Source of the DNA: Lentisphaeria bacterium
GTDB taxonomy: Bacteria; Verrucomicrobiota; Lentisphaeria; JABSQK01; UBA12247
Assembly: GCA_003477185.1 (NCBI GenBank)
Contig: DMTJ01000144.1
Coordinates: 1 to 6,299, forward strand
Length of the DNA: 6,299 nucleotides
Direction: 5' to 3'
Shown here: positions 1 through 6,018 of the stretch, one piece after another
How positions within the stretch are numbered: position 1 is the first letter of the stretch
Layout of the letters: each line of letters begins with the position of its first letter
Notes under the pieces: model-generated
Told to the model about the DNA's origin: nothing
What the model saw: the letters and a program-made list of their open reading frames with translations, nothing else
Database searches by the model: none
Made by a program: the position numbers and the translations under genes

Positions 1-624
1 CAGGGCCTGGCAGAGCCGTCGTTCTACGGTTACGCCGTCTTCTGCAGGCCGCAGGGTGACTGAGCCAGGCAGGCAGTCGCCTATGCCTTCGGCCCACCGC
101 CAAAGATCGGCGCCAATCCCGAACTCGATGAAGGTGGATCCGTTCCAAAGGACGCAGGAGATGGTGTCTGTAAGCACGATTCCTGCGGCGGGCAGCTCTT
201 GCCGCGGTGAGAGTTCTAGGCCAAGTGACGAACTGCGCAATACCTGGTATTCGGGCCACGGCCCGACGGCTGTAAAGGAGCCGAGCTGGATCTCTTTGCG
301 AAGTGAGACGCCCTTGGGAATATGGAGGTCACTGACCAGACGAAGGAAGCCGTCGGAATAGCGATGGGTGTAGCGCAGGCGTACTTCGGCGCCAAAGGGA
401 AGGCGGCCGCGGGAGAGGATGACGTCGGCGTTGTTGCGCGTAAACTTACGCAGTTGGTCCACAAGCGCGAAGGTGTCACGTGTCTCACCGATGCAGTTAT
501 GCAGGTCCTCAAGAATCTTGCGGTCATGCAGAGTTAGGGCGCTAGGGCCGATGATGCTGGTGGCCGAGTGTTCGGCTTGCCAGGTGCAGGCGCTGATTTC
601 CAGCGGGGGGGCTTGTAGCCACAT
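1..624 (-). CDS. Unknown protein, 3' end cut by window edge
   Basis: This open frame starts at ATG 622-624 on the minus strand and stays open through position 1, giving 208 visible residues beginning MWLQAPPLEI. I do not recognise the family. It has no signal peptide or membrane segment. Residues 28-62 look helical; from about 68 onward the protein reads as alternating strands and turns (for example 79-104 and 146-170), with aromatic patches such as LWRWAEG at 174-180. The start is the only ATG available, because an in-frame TAA lies upstream inside the end of the preceding gene. No clear Shine-Dalgarno sequence precedes it: the nine bases before ATG are GCGCCCCAA. It follows the secreted-protein gene by 38 bases on the same strand, so it is probably the last visible member of the smpB operon. 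Codon use looks like its neighbours. The reading frame is likely real; the function is unknown. Confidence 0.72.
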   Translation of the reverse strand, partial: MWLQAPPLEISACTWQAEHSATSIIGPSALTLHDRKILEDLHNCIGETRDTFALVDQLRKFTRNNADVILSRGRLPFGAEVRLRYTHRYSDGFLRLVSDLHIPKGVSLRKEIQLGSFTAVGPWPEYQVLRSSSLGLELSPRQELPAAGIVLTDTISCVLWNGSTFIEFGIGADLWRWAEGIGDCLPGSVTLRPAEDGVTVERRLCQAL

Positions 625-662
625 TTGGGGCGCGGTTGGGCGCTTGTCAGAGCTGATAGGTA

Positions 663-1775
663 TTACTCTTCGTACAGGTCGTTAACGGGTTCAATGCCAG
701 TGCCGTCCGTGGTCTCGGTTTCGGCCTCTGCGGGTTCTTCGGGCGGGGCGTCCTCGGAACTGACCGCAGGCGCACTGGCACCGCGACCGTTCGCAATGTC
801 GGTGTCGTCAAAGATGTTAGCCGCGGTGAATCCGCCATCAGCTTGCCCAGACTCGGGCTCGAACTCTCCAGGCTGGTCCGCGGCATCTCCGAGAAAAAGG
901 CGTCTGAAACGCGCCAGCAAGGACAGAGATTCGGGCCGTTGGGGAGGGCGCAGGCGGACAACGGGAGCGCCTTCGTCTGCGTCCGGGAAGGTCCAGACGC
1001 TGTTGATTTCATCGTATACGCCGCCGTTTGCTTCGTAGATAGATTTTTGAAACTGGGGGCGGAGTTGGCGATAGACGCTCTGCCACTTCTTGCTGTACAC
1101 TTCATCGAAGACAACTTTTCTGGCGCGCCACTTATTATTAGCCTGCTGCTCGAACTCGTTCTCTGGCCACATCCTGGTCTCCAGTTCAGCGATGATTTGC
1201 TTGAGGCGGCGCTCCCGTTCTCGCGTGAAAGCGTCAGTTTTGACGCGGATATAGCGCTGGATTGCTTCCTCATGGTCGTTTACGTAGAGGCGTGCCAAGT
1301 TCTCGGGATGAAGATCCTCCTTGGCGACCGGCATGCTGCTGACGATGACTCTTGTGGAGGTTTTGGCCTCGAGACGGCCAAGGCGGCCTTTGTCTCTAGC
1401 ATGATGCCGGAACGAAATCTTTACGGTGTCGCCGATTTCCCACATCTTGTAGACTGCTGCAGCTTCTTCCTTGATCTGCTCGTGAAAGCCGCGGGGATAC
1501 TCTTTCTCCACGCGACTTTCGGCGAGGGCTTCGATCATCTGCTCTACTTGAGCGTGGGTGTTGCGCTGTGGCGGAATCGGGGTGATAATGTTGGATTCGA
1601 GGGCGAAGGTGACGGCGTTGAGCTTGCTGTTGACGGCCTTCCGGGTCTGCAATTCGATCTGCAGCGCAAAGCGCTCGGGGCTGTTTGACTCAATATGAAG
1701 GCCTGCGGCTGGCTGGCCCTGGGCAAAGCAGAGGGTGCCAGGTAGAAGGAGAAGAGCTATAAGGCGTAGAGGCAT
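663..1775 (-). CDS. Secreted protein of unknown function with acidic tail
   Basis: The gene encodes 370 residues starting MPLRLIALLLLPGTLCFAQG, a typical Sec signal peptide, probably cut by signal peptidase I near residue 18 or 20. The Cys at 16 does not sit in a good lipobox. The mature protein is therefore expected in the periplasm or outside the cell. Residues 73-112 are helical; 113-146 (IGDTVKI to RVIVS) read as a small beta-rich segment; 152-250 is charged and helical with many Arg, Lys and Glu; 300-370 is a low-complexity acidic tail ending NDLYEE. I do not recognise a family. I chose ATG 1773-1775 over an upstream in-frame ATG at 1818-1820 because it opens directly with the signal peptide, has GGGAG eight bases before it, and lies 4 bases after the stop of the preceding gene. 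The longer start would overlap that gene by about 40 bases. Confidence 0.8.
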   Translation of the reverse strand: MPLRLIALLLLPGTLCFAQGQPAAGLHIESNSPERFALQIELQTRKAVNSKLNAVTFALESNIITPIPPQRNTHAQVEQMIEALAESRVEKEYPRGFHEQIKEEAAAVYKMWEIGDTVKISFRHHARDKGRLGRLEAKTSTRVIVSSMPVAKEDLHPENLARLYVNDHEEAIQRYIRVKTDAFTRERERRLKQIIAELETRMWPENEFEQQANNKWRARKVVFDEVYSKKWQSVYRQLRPQFQKSIYEANGGVYDEINSVWTFPDADEGAPVVRLRPPQRPESLSLLARFRRLFLGDAADQPGEFEPESGQADGGFTAANIFDDTDIANGRGASAPAVSSEDAPPEEPAEAETETTDGTGIEPVNDLYEE

Positions 1776-1779
1776 CGTG

Positions 1780-2574
1780 TTAACTCCCGAGCGGAAAGGA
1801 AAGCTTTGAAAATTCGCCACCGCAGAGCTTTGCCAGGATGGATCCGACGCGGTGGATGGCGTGCAGGCGGCCTTCCTGGACAGCTGAAACGAAGAGCTGT
1901 GATAGGATGGTCAGCCAAGCGTCCTGTGTGCCGCAGGGATGGAGCCGTTCGTTATTCGACAGGCGGGTGACTCTCCAGTTGTCTGCGGGCGCGATCAGGT
2001 TGCAGTTGGTGTCCAGTAGGCAATGGCGGCCCTTATGCAGGACTAGGCTGGTATGGAAGTCGCGACCGGCAGCGAGTTTCTGGGCGAGAAGGGCCAACAG
2101 GATGGGCGTACCCACGCGCTGCAGCAGAACGTCTTCAATCAGATAGAGGTCTGCGCCGAGCGAGTCTTCATCAGTGAAGGTGAATTTTTCCTTGCGCATG
2201 AAAGAGGCTAAGCGGACGCAGGAAAGCCGCGGCGGCAACTGGCGGTCGAGTTCTTCGACCATCCGGTCGATGTCATGGATGTTCATGCGCGGATTGAACT
2301 GATAGTTGATGGCCTGGAGCCCTTCCCAGAGCGAGACGCTGTTATCGCGCACGCTGTCGATGAATGCGGTGCGCGCCCGGCGCAGTTTCAGGATGCAGCT
2401 CAATTGGTGGATGCGGCCGCGGAGGATCGGGTTGTCGGTTTCCTGCAGTTCTGCGAGGAGTTGGTCGACGTCCTTATCCAAATGCAGCAGCTCTTCCATT
2501 GCCATAGAGGACACCTGACGATCTTCGTCTTGCAAAAGACTCAACAGAGCGTCGATCTTTTTTGGGTGGTTCAT
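1780..2574 (-). CDS. SirB1-like transglutaminase-fold protein with HEAT-like N-terminus
   Basis: This 264-residue protein resembles the SirB1/Transglut_core2 family. Residues 1-60 form HEAT-like helix pairs (IDALLSLLQDEDRQV and MEELL). Residues 80-135 match the family linker, with RLASFMRKEKFTF in place of the usual N-x-hydrophobic-F-x-E-x-x-F segment. The core follows: RVGTPILL at 153-160 corresponds to the R-x-G-x-P signature, and H174 and D188 (LLDTNCNL) fit the conserved His and Asp. No Cys lies near 153-165, so classic transglutaminase catalysis is doubtful; this is also common in the family. There is no signal peptide, so it is probably cytoplasmic. Length is close to E. coli SirB1 (about 270). 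The start ATG 2572-2574 overlaps the stop of the transglycosylase gene (ATGA), which points to translational coupling. AGGA lies 12 bases upstream, rather far. The biochemical role of the family is not established. Confidence 0.85.
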   Translation of the reverse strand: MNHPKKIDALLSLLQDEDRQVSSMAMEELLHLDKDVDQLLAELQETDNPILRGRIHQLSCILKLRRARTAFIDSVRDNSVSLWEGLQAINYQFNPRMNIHDIDRMVEELDRQLPPRLSCVRLASFMRKEKFTFTDEDSLGADLYLIEDVLLQRVGTPILLALLAQKLAAGRDFHTSLVLHKGRHCLLDTNCNLIAPADNWRVTRLSNNERLHPCGTQDAWLTILSQLFVSAVQEGRLHAIHRVGSILAKLCGGEFSKLSFPLGS

Positions 2575-3158
2575 GGGGCTTGGGCGTCCTGTAGGTAAAA
2601 GGCTTGGAGAGCGAGTATCTTCTTAATGTACGCGCGGGACGACAGGATGGGAACATCTTCGACCAATTTTAGGTCTTGGGAGTGCTCCAACCAATCGAAC
2701 ACGCGCGACGCGCCGGCGTTGTACTCGTACAGCGCGAGGATAACACCATCTTCGCGAGTTCGCCATCTGTTCCTGGCTCGAGCGAGGTACCAACAGCCGA
2801 TGGTAAGGTTCGTGCGAGGGCTGAACATCATGGCTGTGGTGGGAATTTCTCGCCCGTTCTTCTCGGCCCAGTCGGTGGCTGCGCCCTTGGTGATCTGCAT
2901 CAGCCCGACCTCGCCAACTCGGCCGCGTGCATCGGCATCGAAACCGCTTTCTTGATGGACAACGGCGAGCACCAGGGAGGGAGCAAGGTTGTGGGTGGTT
3001 GCGATCTCCCTGATAAGAGGCGCTACCGCTGCGCTGCGATCTGGCCACAGGAAGAACCAGCCGGCTGCTGCGGCACCAAGTAGGACGAGTAACAGGACGA
3101 CCTTCAGTCCATGGCTCCTCGGCTGATTGGCCGCGTACCCTCGGGACTTGCGATACAT
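2571..3158 (-). CDS. Membrane-anchored lytic transglycosylase (SLT domain, GH23)
   Basis: The 195-residue product is predicted to cleave the MurNAc-GlcNAc bond of peptidoglycan, forming 1,6-anhydro-MurNAc, in the periplasm. Residues 1-18 are basic and 19-37 form one hydrophobic segment, an uncleaved anchor or signal anchor. The catalytic SLT domain spans about 45-190: VVHQESGFD holds the catalytic Glu (E70), GEVGLMQI is at 82-89, the helix TNLTIGCWYL at 116-125, and ALYEYNAG with the conserved YNAG at 146-149, followed by RAYIKKI at 175-181. All signature motifs are intact. It resembles a compact MltE/Slt-type domain with no carbohydrate-binding module. The gene starts 2 bases after the queA stop; GAGG eight bases before ATG lies inside the end of queA. 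It overlaps the next gene by 4 bases. Family assignment is secure; the exact role (cell-wall turnover or insertion of an envelope machine) cannot be told. Confidence 0.93.
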   Translation of the reverse strand: MYRKSRGYAANQPRSHGLKVVLLLVLLGAAAAGWFFLWPDRSAAVAPLIREIATTHNLAPSLVLAVVHQESGFDADARGRVGEVGLMQITKGAATDWAEKNGREIPTTAMMFSPRTNLTIGCWYLARARNRWRTREDGVILALYEYNAGASRVFDWLEHSQDLKLVEDVPILSSRAYIKKILALQAFYLQDAQAP

Positions 3159-3160
3159 GC

Positions 3161-4201
3161 TCAGGGCCTCGTGTTCTGCGTGAGAAACATGCAGTCTCCG
3201 TAGCTATAAAAGCGCATCTGTGCGGCGATCGCAGCTTGGTAGGCATCGAGGATGCGCTCACGGGTGGCGAAGCAGCTTACCAGCATGAGTAAGGTAGACC
3301 GCGGCAGGTGAAAGTTTGTCAGCAGGCAATCCACCACTTTGGGAGTGTAGGGCGGGACTAGGAAGATGTTTGTCTCTCCGGCGCCTGGCTTGATGCCGGA
3401 GTCGGAGGCGAGCGTCTCGAGGACGCGAACAGAGGTGGTGCCGACGGCGACAACGCGGCCACCGGAGGCCTTGGCGCGGTTGATTCGTGCTGCGGAGTCC
3501 GCGCTCAGTTCAAAGCTTTCCGCATGCATGGGATGGTCGTCGGTGTCTTCGGCAGCGACTGGCTTGAAGGTGCCGTAGCCCACGTGGAGCGTGAGCGGCA
3601 CGATGTCTACGCCTTTTTCGCGGATACTGGTCAATATCTCGTTGGTGAAATGGAGGCCGGCGGTGGGGGCGGCTACGGCACCAGGTTGGGTGGCGTAGAC
3701 GGTCTGGTAGCGATCATGATCGTCCTGTTCCGCGGTTCGACGCATGTAGGGCGGAAGCGGTGGAGCGCCGCACGCGACCAATAGCGCCGGCACGTCGTAG
3801 GTGCTGAATTGCAGGGTAAAGAAGCCGTCTTCGGTTTTCTCCAAAACGGTGGCGGTCTCCTCTCCGATTTCCAGCACAGTGCCGACCCGCGCGCGCTTCC
3901 CAGGCTTTAGCAAAGCCTGCCACTGCGAGGAGGAGCCCGGCGAGCCATGGATCAGGGTAATGGAGATGGCGGCACCCGTGCCAGCCTTGCGGGAGGAGAG
4001 CCGGCTGGCCAGGACTTTTGTATCGTTAAGGACCAGAACATCACCCGGCCGCAGTCTGTCGCAGAGTGTGGGAAAGGCTGAAATCTCGGGGCTGCCGGTG
4101 TCCCGGTCGAGGACGAGCATCCGTGAGTCAGATCGGCAGGGAACCGGGTGGCTGGCGATCAGTTCTTCGGGGAGGGTGTAGTCGAACTCGCTGACTTTCA
4201 T
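3161..4201 (-). CDS. queA: tRNA preQ1(34) S-adenosylmethionine ribosyltransferase-isomerase QueA
   Basis: QueA transfers and isomerises the ribosyl moiety of S-adenosylmethionine onto preQ1 at tRNA position 34, giving epoxyqueuosine, the penultimate step of queuosine synthesis. The 346 residues match the family end to end: FDYTLPEELIA (6-16), SRMLVLDR (26-33), GDVLVLNDTKV (53-63), PPLPPYMRR (147-155), DRYQTVYA (163-170), GAVAAPTAGLHFT (174-186), LHVGYGTFKPV (205-215), HPMHAESFEL (223-232), VAVGTTSVRVLE (251-262), LLTNFHLPRSTLLMLV (293-308) and RFYSYGDCMFL (330-340). Length is normal. Small departures from the usual sequence are CFATRE where FAG is common, and GDCMFL where GDAMLI is common. 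The start ATG 4199-4201 overlaps the smpB stop as ATGA; AAAGAA upstream is only a weak ribosome binding site, so coupling to smpB translation is likely. No other queuosine gene lies in the window. Confidence 0.98.
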   Translation of the reverse strand: MKVSEFDYTLPEELIASHPVPCRSDSRMLVLDRDTGSPEISAFPTLCDRLRPGDVLVLNDTKVLASRLSSRKAGTGAAISITLIHGSPGSSSQWQALLKPGKRARVGTVLEIGEETATVLEKTEDGFFTLQFSTYDVPALLVACGAPPLPPYMRRTAEQDDHDRYQTVYATQPGAVAAPTAGLHFTNEILTSIREKGVDIVPLTLHVGYGTFKPVAAEDTDDHPMHAESFELSADSAARINRAKASGGRVVAVGTTSVRVLETLASDSGIKPGAGETNIFLVPPYTPKVVDCLLTNFHLPRSTLLMLVSCFATRERILDAYQAAIAAQMRFYSYGDCMFLTQNTRP

Positions 4202-4641
4202 TGATTCTTTATGGCGCGGTCCATTTCCCGCTTCGCCTGACGTTCTTTTAGGTTCTCACGCTTATCGCCTTTGGATTTGCCGCGACAAAGGCCGACCGAT
4301 ACTTTGATTTTGCCATGCCCGATGTGGAAGTTCAGCGGAATTAGCGCCAGCCCCTTCTGGTCTACGGCGTCACCAAGCTTGCGGAGTTCGCGCTTGTTAA
4401 GCAGCAGTTTTCTGGAGCGAAGTGGCTCGTGGTTATTGAGATTCCCCTGCTCGTAGAGGCTGATGTGCGCGTTAATCAGCCAAGCCTCCCCATCATCAAT
4501 GCGAATGTAGGCTTCGTGCAGCTGGATGTTATGAGCACGGCAGGACTTTACCTCGGTGCCTTGAAGAATGATCCCAGCCTGGAACTTCTCAAGGACGTGG
4601 TAGTCGTGATACGCTTTTCGGTTTTTTGTAAGATCCGCCAC
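4198..4641 (-). CDS. smpB: SsrA-binding protein SmpB
   Basis: SmpB binds tmRNA and brings it to ribosomes stalled without a stop codon (trans-translation). The 147 residues carry the OB-fold signatures: NRKAYHDY (7-14), AGIILQGTEVKSCR (22-35), NHEPLRSRKLLLNK (70-83) and KGLALIPLNFHIGHGKIKV (96-114), then the basic C-terminal tail with DKR at 126-128 that folds into a helix in the mRNA channel. The start is GTG at 4639-4641, supported by the alignment of MADLTKNRKA and by AGGA five bases upstream. The residue just before DKR is Gly125, where E. coli has His136; many homologues have His or Tyr there. It is the first gene of the tightly packed minus-strand series and overlaps queA by 4 bases. 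tmRNA (ssrA) is not in the window. Identification is certain. Confidence 0.98.
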   Translation of the reverse strand: MADLTKNRKAYHDYHVLEKFQAGIILQGTEVKSCRAHNIQLHEAYIRIDDGEAWLINAHISLYEQGNLNNHEPLRSRKLLLNKRELRKLGDAVDQKGLALIPLNFHIGHGKIKVSVGLCRGKSKGDKRENLKERQAKREMDRAIKNQ

Positions 4642-4747
4642 TGGCTTCCTGCCCTATAATTGTTTTTGGAAACACGCATTCGATAGCGCGCCCTGCGCAC
4701 CTTTCACCGAATCGCACATACCTGCAACTGCCAGACTGCAGTTTCGT
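4642..4747 (-). promoter_or_regulatory. Intergenic gap, probable promoter region of the smpB operon
   Basis: This 106-base non-coding gap is the only sizeable break between minus-strand genes upstream of smpB, so a promoter is expected here. On the minus strand the AT-rich AATTAT (complement of 4656-4661) could serve as a -10 element and would give a very short leader before the AGGA ribosome site. The hexamer 17 bases upstream (ATCGAA) is a poor -35 match. A perfect TATAAT at 4655-4660 reads on the plus strand and points away from smpB, with no gene to drive. The position is inferred from gene layout more than from motifs. Confidence 0.3.
4726..4743. other. Small perfect hairpin after the membrane-protein stop
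   Basis: AACTGC (4726-4731) and GCAGTT (4738-4743) are perfect inverted repeats of 6 bp around a 6-base loop. On the minus strand the hairpin begins 4 bases after the stop codon of the nine-helix membrane protein, where a terminator would be expected. It is not followed by a run of T on that strand (GCAGGTATG follows), so it is not a standard intrinsic terminator. It could be a weak 3' stabilising structure, or chance. Confidence 0.3.
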
Positions 4748-5941
4748 TCAGACGTAGCTATGGATCAGTGTGATTGCGGCTACGTAAACGATAAGGATGC
4801 CAACCGCACTATTGACGCAACGCCAGCGAAAGCTGGGTGCGATGGGAAGGGCGCTTCCTCGGCGCAGGATGATCGTACCGAGCGCAAAGCCCGTAGCAAG
4901 GCCAGCGAGAATCTCGAGCGGATGCGGCATGAGTTCGGCAAGCGTACCAGGCAGAGCGTGGAGCTCGCGTTGTAGAAAGTGGGCTGGAGTCGCGAGGCTG
5001 AGCAGGAGCAGCGCGGCGGCAATCTGAGTCGTGTTCTTTCCCGGGCCGGAAAGATCGGGGTACTTGCGCCAGAGTGCCAGCAATACGCCGCACAGCGCGG
5101 CGACGCCACCACAGGCTCCGGCGGGACCAGGGCTGCCAATGAGTAGTCCGACCCCATACGCCACGGTCCCCCCGAGTAGGAATGTGATCCAACTCATGGA
5201 GCGGTGGACGAACACTCTGATGCCGCGCGATGCCGCCACCAGAACCCAGCAAAGTGGTACGCCCGCGAGTGGCACGGTGACAAGACTCGCGCGCCAGTCC
5301 AACTCCATCCCCGGTAACCAGGCGAGAGAAGCGAGCAGGATGGTCATGGCCGAAATCAATGAGACCACGTTAGTGCGGTCGAATCGAGCCGTGACTGCTG
5401 AAACCCATGCCTCGCGCTTGCGTGCAGCAACTCGCTCTGCCGCATAACGCTCCGGATCTGTGCGCAGGCGCCGGAAGCCCGCTGTGGCTGCGACCAGTTC
5501 GCATGCCGCCCGGGCAAGCGGGAGCAGAAGCAGCAGCGGAAGCAGTGAGGATTCGATGTGCACGATTGCGCAGGTCGCTACGATCAAAAGAGCGACCAGC
5601 ACCGCAGAGAACACCATCGTCAATCGCAAGACTTTTAGCTGCGTCATGACGTAGATCTCGCGCAACTCCGGGACATGGTAGGCGAGGCACAGATGGACTC
5701 GATCGGGCGTAAACACCCACTCTGGAAACAGAGGTTCCGAGCCGTCTCGGCCCACCCCCAGCAAGTGACTCAGGCCTGGAAGCATTCGCTGTCGCATCTC
5801 AAGCAGGCTGGCCTTGGCAGGCGGCGCATCGCCAGGACATTCGTAGCCGAATGCCAGGTCGACTGGTCGCAGCGGGAGTAATTCATCCGCCAGCCAGGGT
5901 TGGCGTGCTCTTTCTGTTGAATCCATTACGCTACCATGCAA
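4748..5941 (-). CDS. Unknown multi-pass membrane protein, about nine helices
   Basis: The product is 397 residues (392 from the alternative start). The first ~100 residues are soluble and include FGYECPGDAPPAK (31-43). About nine hydrophobic helices follow, near 106-128, 132-154, 191-211, 218-238, 251-270, 274-291, 304-323, 341-360 and 376-395. The Arg/Lys-rich loop 156-187 after helix 2 suggests that the N-terminus is cytoplasmic. I recognise no family, and no catalytic motif or transporter signature stands out. Start choice: TTG at 5939-5941 is preceded by AGGAAGTG (complement of 5946-5953), a strong ribosome site, with AGGAAG six bases from the codon. ATG at 5924-5926 has no comparable site but is the more usual codon; both are in frame. 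The gene is divergent from the DUF1573 gene and ends 106 bases before smpB. The frame is convincing; the function is unknown. Confidence 0.82.
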   Translation of the reverse strand: MHGSVMDSTERARQPWLADELLPLRPVDLAFGYECPGDAPPAKASLLEMRQRMLPGLSHLLGVGRDGSEPLFPEWVFTPDRVHLCLAYHVPELREIYVMTQLKVLRLTMVFSAVLVALLIVATCAIVHIESSLLPLLLLLPLARAACELVAATAGFRRLRTDPERYAAERVAARKREAWVSAVTARFDRTNVVSLISAMTILLASLAWLPGMELDWRASLVTVPLAGVPLCWVLVAASRGIRVFVHRSMSWITFLLGGTVAYGVGLLIGSPGPAGACGGVAALCGVLLALWRKYPDLSGPGKNTTQIAAALLLLSLATPAHFLQRELHALPGTLAELMPHPLEILAGLATGFALGTIILRRGSALPIAPSFRWRCVNSAVGILIVYVAAITLIHSYV

Positions 5942-5970
5942 GTGCCACTTCCTGATGCAAGCAGTGGCAC
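5942..5970. repeat. 8-bp perfect inverted repeat in divergent promoter region
   Basis: GTGCCACT (5942-5949) and AGTGGCAC (5963-5970) are exact inverted repeats separated by 13 bases, with arm centres 21 bases apart, about two helical turns. This spacing would suit a dimeric regulator. In RNA read from the minus strand the arms would pair just before the TTG start at 5939-5941 and place the AGGAAGTG ribosome site partly in the loop and partly in the stem. A 7-base direct repeat ATGCAAG at 5936-5942 and 5955-5961 overlaps the same area, and GGCAC recurs at 5983-5987. Confidence 0.5.
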
Positions 5971-6005
5971 GTAATCTGCTCAGGCACTGGCTGACTAACT
6001 TTGCG

Positions 6006-6011
6006 AGGAGG
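6006..6011 (+). promoter_or_regulatory. Strong ribosome binding site of the DUF1573 gene
   Basis: A perfect AGGAGG lies seven bases before ATG 6019-6021 and fixes the start of the plus-strand gene. It is the best Shine-Dalgarno sequence in the window, whereas most minus-strand genes have weak sites or rely on overlap. I found no convincing -10/-35 pair in 5971-6005. Confidence 0.85.
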
Positions 6012-6018
6012 AATTAGC

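Noticed and set aside
216..527. 103-residue minus-strand frame near the left edge
   Set aside because: It overlaps the longer edge-crossing frame that starts at 624 and has shadow-like Ser/Thr/Ala/Pro-rich composition.
647..1273. 208-residue minus-strand frame overlapping the secreted-protein gene
   Set aside because: It is rich in Ser, Thr, Arg and Pro, as expected for an out-of-frame reading, and overlaps the well-supported gene on the same strand.
843..1688. 281-residue plus-strand open frame opposite the secreted-protein gene
   Set aside because: It is antisense to a gene with signal peptide, ribosome site and operon spacing. The length reflects GC-rich antisense frames, and no domain or good ribosome site was seen.
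2623..3261. 212-residue minus-strand frame over the lytic transglycosylase
   Set aside because: It is a frame shadow: the overlapping frame carries all the SLT catalytic motifs, and this one is Arg/Ser-rich with no domain.
4655..4660. Perfect TATAAT on the plus strand upstream of smpB
   Set aside because: It points away from smpB and into the 3' end of the membrane-protein gene, with no recognisable -35 and no plus-strand gene downstream.
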